From positions 1-64,000 of the forward strand of contig JAJSAL010000062.1 of assembly GCA_024274705.1 (NCBI GenBank): DNA of 64,000 bases, in the 5' to 3' direction. Every line of letters starts with the position of its first letter. The stretch's first letter is position 1. This DNA comes from Spirochaetota bacterium (GTDB taxonomy: Bacteria > Spirochaetota > Spirochaetia > SPDA01 > JAJSAL01). Shown here in pieces: positions 14,488-23,134 of the stretch. Made by a program: the position numbers and the translations under genes. The notes below the pieces were generated by a model that did no database searches, was not told the DNA's origin, and saw only the letters and a program-made list of their open reading frames with translations.

Positions 14488-15876
14488 ATGCCGTACAGTA
14501 TTCCCGGTCCAAGAAGTGTTTCCATCCTTGAGAAAGGCCGACATCTTGCCAGGGACGGATGTGGGTATGAAGAGCCTGTTTCCGATGCATCAGGGCAAGG
14601 ATTCATGGAGCACCCGCCACAGTTCATTAATGACAGGGCGGAAGGGCCCTGGATATACGATCCGGATGGAAACAGATACGTGGATTTCCATGCCGGCTGG
14701 GCTTCCAATCCCCTGGGAAATGCACATCCCGAGATTATAGAAGCGGTGGTGAAGGCGCTCAAACGCTGGGGCTTCAGCTACGGGCATCCCTTGCAGTACG
14801 AGCTTGCAGAGCGGCTGGTGGAAATCTCTCCTGCAAAGAAGTTGAGGCGGGTAAATTTCGAGATATCAGGGACGGAGGCCGCGGAGGCTGCCGTTTCAAC
14901 CGCCCTTTTCCGTAAGGAACGCCCCTTGGTTATCGTTTTCGAGGATGCATTCCACGGCGACTCCATCGCAGCACGGGCATTGAGTTCCCTGAACAGCGAT
15001 CGTGCTAAGTACCTGGAGGCATGGCGCGGGGGAGCCATCCATGTACCGTACCCCCACACATACCATGTTCCTGCGGGAATGAACCCGGAGCAGTATGCTG
15101 ATTACATCATCTGGTACATCGAGGATTTCATCTGCAGCAAGGTTACCCCTCCTGAGAGCATAGCCGGTATCCTTTTCGAGCCCTGCATGGCGGAGGGAGG
15201 AAACTGGATACCTCCTGCCACCTTTATTACCGGGTTGAAGCGTCTGGCAGGGCAGTTCGACTGGTTATTGCTCGCCGACGAGGTTCTGGTAGGGTTGGGC
15301 AGAACCGGCAGGATGTGGGCGGTGGTACACTGGGATCTCGTACCAGATGTCCTGGTAACAGGAAAAAATCTCTCCGGTGGTATCGAGCCTATTGCGGCTA
15401 TCCTGGGCACCGAAGAGGTAATGGCGGAAAATGAAGCGCACTCGGGAAGTACCTTCGCCGGTTCTCCCGCCGGCTGCGCCGCAGCCCTTAAAACCCTGGA
15501 ACTCTTCGAAAGAGACGGGGTGGTGGAATATGTACGCCGGATGGGTGAAAAGGCCTTGCAGAGGATGCAGAAATGGCCCCGCATGTTTGAAATAGTCGGC
15601 CAGGTTCGGGGGATCGGACTGCTTCTTGGCGCTTCCATCGTGGACAAGGAGACCGGTAAGGCGGACAGGGAGATGGCGCTTTCCGTTTACTACGAGGCGC
15701 TCAGGCACGGGGCCTGGCTTATAAACGACAACGAGGCGAACATAAGGCTCTACCCTGCGCTGAACATAGAGGAAGATACACTCGAATATGGCTTAACCGC
15801 GGTGGAGGAGGCCCTTGCGGTCCTTGGCAGGGAACGCAAGGGCTACCGTTGTTCAGCCTACCCGACTTTCGATTGA
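14488..15876 (+). CDS. Class III PLP-dependent aminotransferase
   Basis: A 462-residue class III (omega-type) aminotransferase. The PLP Lys is in VTGKNLSGG (about residue 293), the PLP-ring Asp in LLADEVLVGLGRTG (about residue 264) and the pre-barrel HGW-like segment is YVDFHAGWASNPLGNAHPE. Class III members act on terminal amines such as putrescine, GABA, ornithine or beta-alanine. It is the first gene of an operon with a Pot-type transporter and a saccharopine-dehydrogenase-like enzyme, so a polyamine or omega-amino acid imported by that transporter is a plausible donor. Confidence 0.86.
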   Translation: MPYSIPGPRSVSILEKGRHLARDGCGYEEPVSDASGQGFMEHPPQFINDRAEGPWIYDPDGNRYVDFHAGWASNPLGNAHPEIIEAVVKALKRWGFSYGHPLQYELAERLVEISPAKKLRRVNFEISGTEAAEAAVSTALFRKERPLVIVFEDAFHGDSIAARALSSLNSDRAKYLEAWRGGAIHVPYPHTYHVPAGMNPEQYADYIIWYIEDFICSKVTPPESIAGILFEPCMAEGGNWIPPATFITGLKRLAGQFDWLLLADEVLVGLGRTGRMWAVVHWDLVPDVLVTGKNLSGGIEPIAAILGTEEVMAENEAHSGSTFAGSPAGCAAALKTLELFERDGVVEYVRRMGEKALQRMQKWPRMFEIVGQVRGIGLLLGASIVDKETGKADREMALSVYYEALRHGAWLINDNEANIRLYPALNIEEDTLEYGLTAVEEALAVLGRERKGYRCSAYPTFD

Positions 15877-15916
15877 AACGCCGGGAGGAATTGGAACCTG
15901 AAGAGGAGGTGAAGAG

Positions 15917-17071
15917 ATGAGAGTAAAGAGAATCGTTATTACCCTTACCGTTGTGACAGGATTGCTTTTCGTGGATTTTTTATTTGCAGGCGGTAATAAA
16001 GAGGAGTTTCCTGTTAGTCGTAATCTTCCTGCGATTACAGAGGGAACCTTAGTGGATGATGGGGATGGAGATATCAGTACGGACCTGGTGGAAGAGGGGA
16101 GGCTCCTGGTCTACTCATACGAGGAAACCGTTACAAGGTTTTTTCTTGCAAAGTACAAGGAGAAGTATCCCCAGGTAAAATTGAAAACTGCAGTCTATGG
16201 GGAGCTGGACGAGGCTGTCGCTAAACTGCGGGGTGGTTTCCATGCCGATGTAATCAACCCCTGTGTCGATTATCTTCCCATTCTTACGAAACTGGATTTC
16301 CTTATACCCATAGACACCAGGTATATTCCCAGGTGGGATGATCTTATGGATTACTTCAAGGACCTCCCGGAGATCCAGGCCGGTGAGGGAAAGGTGTGGA
16401 TGGTCCCCTCCGACGCCGGGCTCGAGGGGATTATGTACAACAGCGATAAGATCGATCCGCCCCCTACTTCGTGGAACGATCTTTGGAATCCTAAGTACAA
16501 GGGACACATTGCCATGCAGGACTATGCCAGGAACTCCATAGCCGTGGCTGCATTGGCGCTCGGCTTTGAAGAGCCGTTCAAACTCGACGATACCCAGCTG
16601 GAAAAAGTAAAAGAATACCTGATAGAGCAAAAGCCGCTTCTCCTCAAATACTTCGAGGGAGACGAAGAGATAGACAGTCTGTTCAGGGAAGACGAGGTCT
16701 GGATATCCCTGGGGTGGCAGTCGGATGCCAACTCCCTTACCGACGACGGTACTCCTGTTGAATTTCTGTCCCCGAAGGAGGGTGCATTTTCCTGGATATG
16801 CGGTTACAGTATTCTCAAGGGGACGGCTATGCCGGTTGCAGCCCATGCCCTGGTCAACCACTACGTACGTCCGGAGCTTCAGCGGTTCGAGGCTGTTGAT
16901 TTCGAGTATTTCGTACCGAACGGTAAGGTTCTCGATCTCTTGAGTGACGCGGAAATAGCTGCGGTCGGCCTGGATAACCCTCAAGCCCTGGAGCAGGCCC
17001 ATGTTGAGATCATTCCGGACAATTATGATAAGTGGCTGCAAATCTGGGAAGAGGTGAAGTCGGCCCGTTAG
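15917..17071 (+). CDS. potD: ABC transporter substrate-binding protein, PotD-like
   Basis: A 384-residue periplasmic solute-binding protein of the spermidine/putrescine group. The signal peptide spans residues 1-24 and the mature protein begins with GGNKEE, the motif shared by exported proteins in this window; there is no lipobox Cys. LVYSYEETVTRFFLAKYKEKYP and TSWNDLWNPKYKGHI are typical PotD/PotF segments. It follows the aminotransferase by 40 nt with GAGGAGG before the ATG. Polyamine, aminoacid-derived amine or opine-like ligands are all possible. Confidence 0.85.
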   Translation: MRVKRIVITLTVVTGLLFVDFLFAGGNKEEFPVSRNLPAITEGTLVDDGDGDISTDLVEEGRLLVYSYEETVTRFFLAKYKEKYPQVKLKTAVYGELDEAVAKLRGGFHADVINPCVDYLPILTKLDFLIPIDTRYIPRWDDLMDYFKDLPEIQAGEGKVWMVPSDAGLEGIMYNSDKIDPPPTSWNDLWNPKYKGHIAMQDYARNSIAVAALALGFEEPFKLDDTQLEKVKEYLIEQKPLLLKYFEGDEEIDSLFREDEVWISLGWQSDANSLTDDGTPVEFLSPKEGAFSWICGYSILKGTAMPVAAHALVNHYVRPELQRFEAVDFEYFVPNGKVLDLLSDAEIAAVGLDNPQALEQAHVEIIPDNYDKWLQIWEEVKSAR

Positions 17072-17117
17072 GCTGTTGGGAATAGCCTGGATTTACAGAA
17101 GAGACCGGGAGGTACCG

Positions 17118-18302
17118 ATGCCTGCACAAGCTGAATCCGCACAACCAGAGGCCGGACATCCCGGGACTGTCCTTGAAATAGAAAACCTTTCGAAAACCTT
17201 CGGCGCTTTAAGGGCCGTGGACGGAATAGATTTCTCCGTGGATGACGAGTTCTTCGCATTCCTGGGGCCCAGCGGCAGCGGCAAGACGACGACCCTGCGC
17301 ATGATTGCAGGGCTGGAAGCTCCAGACTCGGGAAGGATTGCCCTGGAGGGCAGGGAGATAACCTTTCTTCCCCCTGAAAAGAGAAACATACATACCGTTT
17401 TCCAGAGCTATGCCCTGTTCCCCCACATGACGGTCGCGGAGAACGTGGCGTTCGGTCTGAAAAGGAAGAGGCTTTCAAAGCATTATATAAGGGAGGAGGT
17501 TACACGCTTTCTTGCCTTGGTGGATCTTTCCGAAAAAGCGGAGAGCCGTCCCCGGGAGCTTTCCGGGGGGGAGAAGCAACGGGTAGCCCTTGTACGGGCA
17601 CTCATAAACAGACCTAAGCTCCTCCTCCTGGACGAACCCCTGGGAGCCCTGGATCTTAAGATACGGCAAAAGCTGGCAATAGACCTGGTGAACATCCGGG
17701 AAGAAGTAAATATCTCTTTCGTCTATGTAACCCACGACCAGACGGAGGCGCTTACCATGGCGGACAGGATTGCCGTGATGGACAAGGGACGCATACTCCA
17801 GGTAGGCGGACCTAAGGAACTCTACGAGAACCCCTGCTGCGGTTTCGTTGCACGTTTTATCGGCAACACCAACATACTCGAGGGCCGGGTTACTGAACGG
17901 GATGGTAAGCTCGTTAAGGTAGCACTGCCGGGTCTTTCGGATGTGTGGGGGATGCATGCAGGCAGTGGAATCGCCGGCAGGAGCAGGGTAAATGTTTCTG
18001 TAAGACCGGAGAAGATACGGATATCGCGTACATCTCGTAAGGAGCCGGGTTACAACGAACTCCTGGGTGTTGTAAGGGAAATCATCTACGTCGGTCCCAG
18101 TACGGAGTTCCTTGTAGAGTTGAAATCGACGGATTGTAATCAATCGAAGGAACGGCCTCCCGGTGCACCTACAGGATCTGACTGTTTGTTCCGGGTTTTT
18201 GCACAGAATACGAGCCCGGAAAACGAAATATGGAAAATAACATGGGACGAACATGTGTACCTTTCTTTCAGGTTCGACCGTACCCTGGTTCTCGGGAACT
18301 GA
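17118..18302 (+). CDS. potA: ABC transporter ATP-binding protein, PotA-like
   Basis: A 394-residue ABC ATPase with an N-terminal nucleotide-binding domain and a C-terminal TOBE domain. Walker A is GPSGSGKTT (about residue 52), the signature is LSGGEKQR (about residue 150) and Walker B is LLLLDEPLGAL (about residue 170). I chose the ATG at 17118, which has GGGAGG upstream, over a longer TTG frame. It energises import by the PotBC permeases. The protein is on the cytoplasmic face of the membrane. Confidence 0.88.
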   Translation: MPAQAESAQPEAGHPGTVLEIENLSKTFGALRAVDGIDFSVDDEFFAFLGPSGSGKTTTLRMIAGLEAPDSGRIALEGREITFLPPEKRNIHTVFQSYALFPHMTVAENVAFGLKRKRLSKHYIREEVTRFLALVDLSEKAESRPRELSGGEKQRVALVRALINRPKLLLLDEPLGALDLKIRQKLAIDLVNIREEVNISFVYVTHDQTEALTMADRIAVMDKGRILQVGGPKELYENPCCGFVARFIGNTNILEGRVTERDGKLVKVALPGLSDVWGMHAGSGIAGRSRVNVSVRPEKIRISRTSRKEPGYNELLGVVREIIYVGPSTEFLVELKSTDCNQSKERPPGAPTGSDCLFRVFAQNTSPENEIWKITWDEHVYLSFRFDRTLVLGN

Positions 18303-18342
18303 TACAGATGTATACATTGGAAAACGGCTTAAGGGGCCTGGA

Positions 18343-19215
18343 ATGAAAGCTTGGATAACAGGAATGCGAATCAGGAAGAACATGGCACTAGCCTTTACTA
18401 TTTTTCCCTCCTTCATCTACCTTTTGCTGCTGTTCTACCTGCCCATGGTGCTGCTCATTGTCATCAGCCTGTGGAAATCAGGTTTCATGACACTCGAACC
18501 TGTTTTTACCCTGGAGAACTACAGGCAGTTCTTCAGCAATCCCAGTTACCTGAAAATTCTTTGGAACACCATTATTATCACTACCGGTACCATGGGTATG
18601 CTGATCCTTATAGGCTACCCCATCGGGTACTACCTGGCCCGGGTTGTAAGGAAGTACGGTTCCCTTATCCTTTTTCTCATGATAGTCCCTGTCGAAATAG
18701 GCTTCCTGGTAAGGATATACGCGTGGAAGATCGTGCTTTCGAAATCCGGCATAATATCTTCCCTGCTTCTGTCCCTGGGGTTGATCGGGGAGCCGACGCG
18801 CATTCTCCTCTACAGCAGGGCTGCGGTGATCCTGGTCCTGGTTCATGAATGGCTGCCTTACGTGGTAATACCGGTTACGATTGCACTGAAGGGGATAGGG
18901 CCGGAGATACTAGAGGCGGCCAGGGACTTAGGAGCGGGCAAGTGGGATATATTCAGGGAGATCATCTTTCCCATGAGTATTCCCGGCCTCTTCGCTTCCT
19001 TCGTTTTAATCTATATACCAATGCTCGGCGAGTTTGCCATTCCCACTATAGTGGGAGGCGTTTCATCCCACATGCTCGGGAATGTCATTGACAGCCAGTT
19101 CATGGCTGCAGGCAACTGGGGTGTAGGCTCCGCTATCGGGGTTATCCTCCTTTTCTTCAGCGTTCTCCTTATAGGTATAGTCATAAAGGTGAGCGGGCTG
19201 GAAAAATTGATGTAG
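18343..19215 (+). CDS. potB: ABC transporter permease, PotB-like
   Basis: A 290-residue inner-membrane permease with about six transmembrane helices. The cytoplasmic EAA loop is EAARDLGAGKWDIFREIIFP (about residues 190-210), the coupling site to the ATPase. I chose the ATG at 18343 (AAGGGG upstream); an earlier in-frame ATG would overlap potA. It pairs with the PotC-like permease 13 nt downstream. Confidence 0.88.
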   Translation: MKAWITGMRIRKNMALAFTIFPSFIYLLLLFYLPMVLLIVISLWKSGFMTLEPVFTLENYRQFFSNPSYLKILWNTIIITTGTMGMLILIGYPIGYYLARVVRKYGSLILFLMIVPVEIGFLVRIYAWKIVLSKSGIISSLLLSLGLIGEPTRILLYSRAAVILVLVHEWLPYVVIPVTIALKGIGPEILEAARDLGAGKWDIFREIIFPMSIPGLFASFVLIYIPMLGEFAIPTIVGGVSSHMLGNVIDSQFMAAGNWGVGSAIGVILLFFSVLLIGIVIKVSGLEKLM

Positions 19216-19228
19216 GAAGGAACAGGGA

Positions 19229-20068
19229 GTGGAAAGGAGAAGGACAGGCAAGAGGCTCACGAATGCAGGTTTATGGAGAAGGCTCCTTGGCGTATACACC
19301 TTCCTTGTGATCATCCTCCTCATATACCTGCCGATAGTGGTGCTTATAGTTTTCTCTTTCAACGATTCCAGGATACCCGGGATGCCGTGGAGGGGTTTTA
19401 CGCTTCACTGGTACAGGCAGATCGGAGAGAACGATGTACTTGTCCGTTCCCTGGTCAACTCGGTGATTGTGGCCCTCGTAGTGACCGTGGTAAGTCTTGT
19501 AATCGGTCTGCTTGCAGCACGGGGGATGACCAGGTTTCGTTACAAATTGCGTAACACCTTTACGGGGTTTGTTTCAATACCTTTCGTGATGCCCTGGATG
19601 CTTATCGGTATTGCGTTGCTCCTGCTCTTCAATCTCGCACACGTAAGACTTTCCATGCTCACCGTTATTCTGAGTCACATAAGTTTCGATGTCCCCCTGG
19701 TGGCCGTGCTGGTAAGTTCACGCCTCTCCAAGTTCGATTTTTCCGTGGAAGAGGCTGCCAGGGACTTAGGGGCTTCCCCCCTTTCCGCTTTCTTTCTCGT
19801 GACTCTTCCCATCATAGCTCCCTCGCTTTTCGCGGCGGCTATCTTCGCCTTCTCCTGGTCCTTCGATGCCTTCTATATAACCCACTTTGTGAGTGGATCA
19901 GAGGTTTTCTTTCCCACGTGGGTATGGTCGGCCTTAAGGTATCCGAAGAATCTTCCTGTTATAAACGCCGTTTCAAGCCTGGTACTCATTGTGGAGATTC
20001 TCATAATCTCCGTTGCGGAACTTGTCAGGGTGAGGGATGAGGATGCTTCGGAAACTCCTTTCATGTGA
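19229..20068 (+). CDS. potC: ABC transporter permease, PotC-like
   Basis: A 279-residue permease with about six transmembrane helices and the EAA loop EEAARDLGASPLSAFFLVT (about residues 173-191). It starts with GTG at 19229, preceded by GGAAGGAA and GGGA. With PotB it forms the transmembrane channel of the importer. The order potD-A-B-C differs from the classical potABCD order. Confidence 0.86.
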   Translation: MERRRTGKRLTNAGLWRRLLGVYTFLVIILLIYLPIVVLIVFSFNDSRIPGMPWRGFTLHWYRQIGENDVLVRSLVNSVIVALVVTVVSLVIGLLAARGMTRFRYKLRNTFTGFVSIPFVMPWMLIGIALLLLFNLAHVRLSMLTVILSHISFDVPLVAVLVSSRLSKFDFSVEEAARDLGASPLSAFFLVTLPIIAPSLFAAAIFAFSWSFDAFYITHFVSGSEVFFPTWVWSALRYPKNLPVINAVSSLVLIVEILIISVAELVRVRDEDASETPFM

Positions 20069-20103
20069 TTCGATTTATCTACAGTATCCAAGGAGGAATA
20101 TCT

Positions 20104-21327
20104 ATGAAAAAACGGGTAATGGTAATGGGTGTTGGTGCCCAGGGAAGTACGATAGCCAAGAAGCTGGACCGGGAGCCCGGTGTGGCTGAAATAATCTGTG
20201 CGGATTACGATATGCGGGCGGCAACGGACCTCGAGGATACTCTCAGTAAGGCCCGGGCCGTACAGGTGGATGCCGGGGACGGGCAGGTTCTAAAAAGACT
20301 CGCCGGGGAAGTGGACCTTATCGTGAACGGTTTGCCGCCGGAGTTCAACATGACGGTAATGGATGCCGCACTCGAAAACGGGTGTCATTACCAGGATATG
20401 GCTTCAGGTCCCGTGGAGGGTACCGCCTTCGTCGACACGGTAAAGCTCCAGCTCGGGAGGAACGATGAGTTCCGGAAAGCGGGGATAACCGGGTTGATGA
20501 ATACGGGTTCCGCACCGGGGTTTGCGAACGTAGTAACAAGGGAGATACTGGACAAGCTCGATGAGTGCAGCAGCATAGAAATTCTCGTTTACGACGGGAT
20601 ATGGTCGAAGAAGTTCATACCCTTCTGGTGGTCACCTGAGACGGCCTTCGGGGACATGGCCTCAAGGCCTGTGATCTTCGAAAATGGAGAATTTCGGCTG
20701 GTTGAGCCCTTCAACGATCCTACCATGGAGAATTTCCGGGACCTGGGAATAAGAAAAATGGTAGACCATGAACACGAGGAACCGGTTACCATGGGGCTCC
20801 TCTCCGGACACGAGGCCATGAAAGGAGTTTCGACTGTACGTTTCCGCTACGGGGGGCCAGCGGTGGACCTGGCAGAATACTTCTACAAGATGGGACTGCT
20901 TTCCACGGAACCCGTGGATATCAAGGGTACTGAAGTGATACCCATGGACCTTGTTTCGAAACTGACTCCACCTGCGCCGAAGTATCCCGGAGAGATAAGG
21001 GCAGTAATAGAAGAAGGAATGATCTCCGAGGAGGGTGCCTTCCTCGTACGGGTTACCGGTAGGAAAGATGGAAGGGAAGTGAAGCACGAGTGCTATGTTG
21101 ATGCGCCTGGTTTAACGGAAGCGTATGAAAAGGCCGGTATCACTCACGAGTCCTACCTTACCGGCCAGTCGGCTTTCATCTTCTCGAAGATGATAGTAAA
21201 CGACGTGCTCGGGGAAAGGGGGGTTTTCCCGCCGGAGATGCTGGGCCCGGGGGAACGGACTTTTTTTCTTAAAGAGGCGGCTGAACTTGGAATAACGGTG
21301 GAGGAAGTGGTAACTACCAAGTGGTAG
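20104..21327 (+). CDS. Saccharopine dehydrogenase-like oxidoreductase
   Basis: A 407-residue protein with an N-terminal NADP-binding Rossmann domain (VMGVGAQGSTIAKKL, residues 7-21) and a saccharopine-dehydrogenase-type catalytic domain. Known members make or split opine-type secondary amines (saccharopine, carboxynorspermidine). I chose the ATG at 20104, which has AAGGAGGAA upstream, over an upstream frame overlapping potC. As the last gene of the aminotransferase-Pot operon it may act on the imported amine or on the product of the aminotransferase. Exact substrate unknown. Confidence 0.82.
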   Translation: MKKRVMVMGVGAQGSTIAKKLDREPGVAEIICADYDMRAATDLEDTLSKARAVQVDAGDGQVLKRLAGEVDLIVNGLPPEFNMTVMDAALENGCHYQDMASGPVEGTAFVDTVKLQLGRNDEFRKAGITGLMNTGSAPGFANVVTREILDKLDECSSIEILVYDGIWSKKFIPFWWSPETAFGDMASRPVIFENGEFRLVEPFNDPTMENFRDLGIRKMVDHEHEEPVTMGLLSGHEAMKGVSTVRFRYGGPAVDLAEYFYKMGLLSTEPVDIKGTEVIPMDLVSKLTPPAPKYPGEIRAVIEEGMISEEGAFLVRVTGRKDGREVKHECYVDAPGLTEAYEKAGITHESYLTGQSAFIFSKMIVNDVLGERGVFPPEMLGPGERTFFLKEAAELGITVEEVVTTKW

Positions 21328-21357
21328 CGCCACCCTCCCTGGACACGGGATAAAATT

Positions 21358-21385
21358 TGTTGACATATTAAATATAATGTTAACA
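21358..21385. promoter_or_regulatory. Putative GntR operator before the regulator gene
   Basis: TGTTGACAT (21358-21366) and ATGTTAACA (21377-21385) form an inverted repeat with one mismatch and a 10-nt gap, upstream of the regulator's promoter. The core recurs at 23042-23055 and 38135-38160. Confidence 0.6.
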
Positions 21386-21400
21386 AGATATACGCAATGC

Positions 21401-21428
21401 TTGACAATACAAACTCTTTGTTGATAAT
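21401..21428 (+). promoter_or_regulatory. Promoter of the GntR regulator gene
   Basis: TTGACA (21401-21406), 16-nt spacer, GATAAT (21423-21428). Start codon GTG at 21455 follows AGGAGT. Confidence 0.6.
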
Positions 21429-21454
21429 GGTAGTACTGTAACAGGAGTTGAAAA

Positions 21455-22126
21455 GTGAAGCGTTCCGGCAGGAGTACAAAGAAATCCGCATACATTATTG
21501 CAGTTGAGTATCTCAGGGAAAAAATCATTCTTAAAGAGTATAAAAGCGGTGATTTCATCAGTGAAGCGGATATTGCCATGGAGCTTTCCATGAGTAGAGG
21601 TCCGGTACGAAAGGCGCTGTTGATCCTGGAGAGCGAAGGATTGGCGGAAATCAAGGAAAACGGCCGAACAAAGGTAATCGGTCTGACCCGGCAGTATCTT
21701 TCCGATATGTTCGATCTCCGCCTGCTGTTAGCGAAAGAAGCGGTAATCAGGATAACAGCCCAGGATTTTACCGATTTTTCCCCGGTTTTGACAACGTTTA
21801 AGCAGATGCTTCTTATTTCCGAAGAAAACAATGTCTCAGATCAAATATCCGAAGAGAACCGGAAGCGGCTGGTGGAACTGGATTACACTTTTCACAGTGA
21901 TATCATGAACCTTTCCGAAAACCGGGCACTTTTCAATGCGTGGAAGACGGTAAACCCCCTCATGAAAGTATTGATGCTTCAGAATATCGACCGTATATCA
22001 ATCGAGATAGAGCGCCATAAAAGCATACTTGATTCACTTATGCGGAAAGAAGAAAAATGTCTCGAAATACTGCAGGATCATTTGCTGAGCGCTAAAAATG
22101 ATTTGCTTAAAATTTACTATGATTAA
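21455..22126 (+). CDS. GntR family regulator, FCD (FadR) subfamily
   Basis: A 223-residue GntR regulator. The winged helix-turn-helix is at about residues 15-75 (SRGPVRKALLILESEGLAEI) and the C-terminal FCD effector domain contains the metal-ligand positions in DYTFHSDIM, IERHKSILD and LQDHLLSAK. FCD regulators usually bind sugar acids or other carboxylates. GTG start with AGGAGTTG upstream. It ends 14 nt from the convergent SDR gene. The TGTTAACA-type sites around it (21358, 22976-23083, 38135) are its likely operators, tying it to the catabolic operon at 23-36 kb and the kinase/dehydrogenase pair at 36-38 kb. Confidence 0.87.
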   Translation: MKRSGRSTKKSAYIIAVEYLREKIILKEYKSGDFISEADIAMELSMSRGPVRKALLILESEGLAEIKENGRTKVIGLTRQYLSDMFDLRLLLAKEAVIRITAQDFTDFSPVLTTFKQMLLISEENNVSDQISEENRKRLVELDYTFHSDIMNLSENRALFNAWKTVNPLMKVLMLQNIDRISIEIERHKSILDSLMRKEEKCLEILQDHLLSAKNDLLKIYYD

Positions 22127-22139
22127 AAATACCTGGTTT

Positions 22140-22916
22140 TCACGGCCCGCCGAGATTGGCTGAAAAACCGCCATCCACATATATCAATTGTCCGTTTATA
22201 TAATCCGAGGCCTTGGAAGATAGAAAGATAACGATACCTTCAATATCTTCCGTGGTGCCCCACCTGTTCGCGGGAGTCCGGCCGAGAACCCAGCTGTTGA
22301 ATTCCCGGTTTTTAATGAGGGCAGTATTCATTTCAGTAGCGAAGTATCCCGGGCCGATTGCGTTTACCTGGATATTGTATTGTCCTAATTCGGTTGCCAT
22401 GGACTTAGTAAGCATTTTTAATCCGGCTTTTGAGACAGAATACGCGGAGATTGTTTTTCTGGCAAAATCCGATGTCAAAGAACACATATTTATGATTTTG
22501 CCTTGTTTTACTTCCATCATATCAGGTATTACACATCTGCTGATCCAGTAGGGTGAGTTCAGGTTAACATTCATAACTGAATCCCATTTCTCAGATGGGA
22601 ACTGCTCGATTGGCGCCCTGTGCTGAACCCCGGCGTTATTTACCAGGATATCGATAGGACCGTTCCTCTCGATTATCTCCCGGATAGCAGTCTCAGATTG
22701 TTCTCTGTCGGTAATATCAAAGGGGTAACCTTCACAATCAAAATTCATCTGTTTCAGCTTTTGAGCCGCCATATATACGGCATTCCTGTTCCTCCCGTTG
22801 ATGATTGTTTTAGCGCCTCCCCGGCATAATCCCCTGGCAATACCAAAACCTAATCCCCTAGTTGAACCTGTAACCAGTGCGATTTTCCCTTTTAAATCGA
22901 ATAACGCGCTAACCAT
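22140..22916 (-). CDS. Short-chain dehydrogenase (gluconate 5-dehydrogenase-like)
   Basis: A 258-residue classical SDR. TGSTRGLGFGIA (residues 16-27) binds the cofactor, NNAG is near residue 92 and the catalytic SLTSDFARKTISAYSVSK segment is intact. The closest family type is gluconate 5-dehydrogenase or 2-deoxy-D-gluconate 3-dehydrogenase (IdnO/KduD). It is divergent from the ABC transporter operon and shares its control region. Together with a KDG-kinase-like enzyme at 35966 it points to sugar-acid catabolism. Confidence 0.86.
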   Translation of the reverse strand: MVSALFDLKGKIALVTGSTRGLGFGIARGLCRGGAKTIINGRNRNAVYMAAQKLKQMNFDCEGYPFDITDREQSETAIREIIERNGPIDILVNNAGVQHRAPIEQFPSEKWDSVMNVNLNSPYWISRCVIPDMMEVKQGKIINMCSLTSDFARKTISAYSVSKAGLKMLTKSMATELGQYNIQVNAIGPGYFATEMNTALIKNREFNSWVLGRTPANRWGTTEDIEGIVIFLSSKASDYINGQLIYVDGGFSANLGGP

Positions 22917-22948
22917 ACCTGTCCCCTTTTTATCATTTACATGACAGA

Positions 22949-22977
22949 CTAGTATTACAATTGTTATAAAAAGTCAA
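22949..22977 (-). promoter_or_regulatory. Promoter of the SDR gene, with overlapping operator
   Basis: On the minus strand: TTGACT (22977-22972), 17-nt spacer, TACTAG (22954-22949). The inverted repeat AACAT-AAAAA-ATGTT (22976-22990) abuts the -35. Confidence 0.5.
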
Positions 22978-22990
22978 CATAAAAAATGTT
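22976..22990. promoter_or_regulatory. Putative GntR operator at the SDR promoter
   Basis: Inverted repeat AACAT-AAAAA-ATGTT, followed by GGTTAACAAAA. Same half-site ATGTT as the other operators of this region. Confidence 0.45.
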
Positions 22991-23041
22991 TGGTTAACAA
23001 AAGCAAATTTGAAAATAAAAAACCAACAGTTATCAAGCTTG

Positions 23042-23055
23042 AAATGTTAACATTT
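23042..23055. promoter_or_regulatory. Putative GntR operator in the divergent control region
   Basis: AAATGTTAACATTT is a perfect 14-bp palindrome, identical to the centre of the 26-bp palindrome at 38135-38160. A second related repeat, TTAACAA-AAA-TTGTTGA (23067-23083), overlaps the -35 of the transporter operon. Confidence 0.65.
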
Positions 23056-23079
23056 TATTATTTTAATTAACAAAAATTG

Positions 23080-23108
23080 TTGACAGTTAGCCAATTATGA
23101 TTTATGGT
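23080..23108 (+). promoter_or_regulatory. Promoter of the catabolic/transport operon
   Basis: TTGACA (23080-23085), 17-nt spacer, TATGGT (23103-23108). The -35 is covered by the repeat at 23067-23083. Confidence 0.6.
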
Positions 23109-23134
23109 TTACAAAACAAATGAGGAGGTTCGTT

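Noticed and set aside
14868-14880. GGGACGGAGG inside the aminotransferase gene, as a further RAYT repeat
   Set aside because: It encodes conserved residues (GTEA region) of the aminotransferase, so selection on protein sequence explains it.
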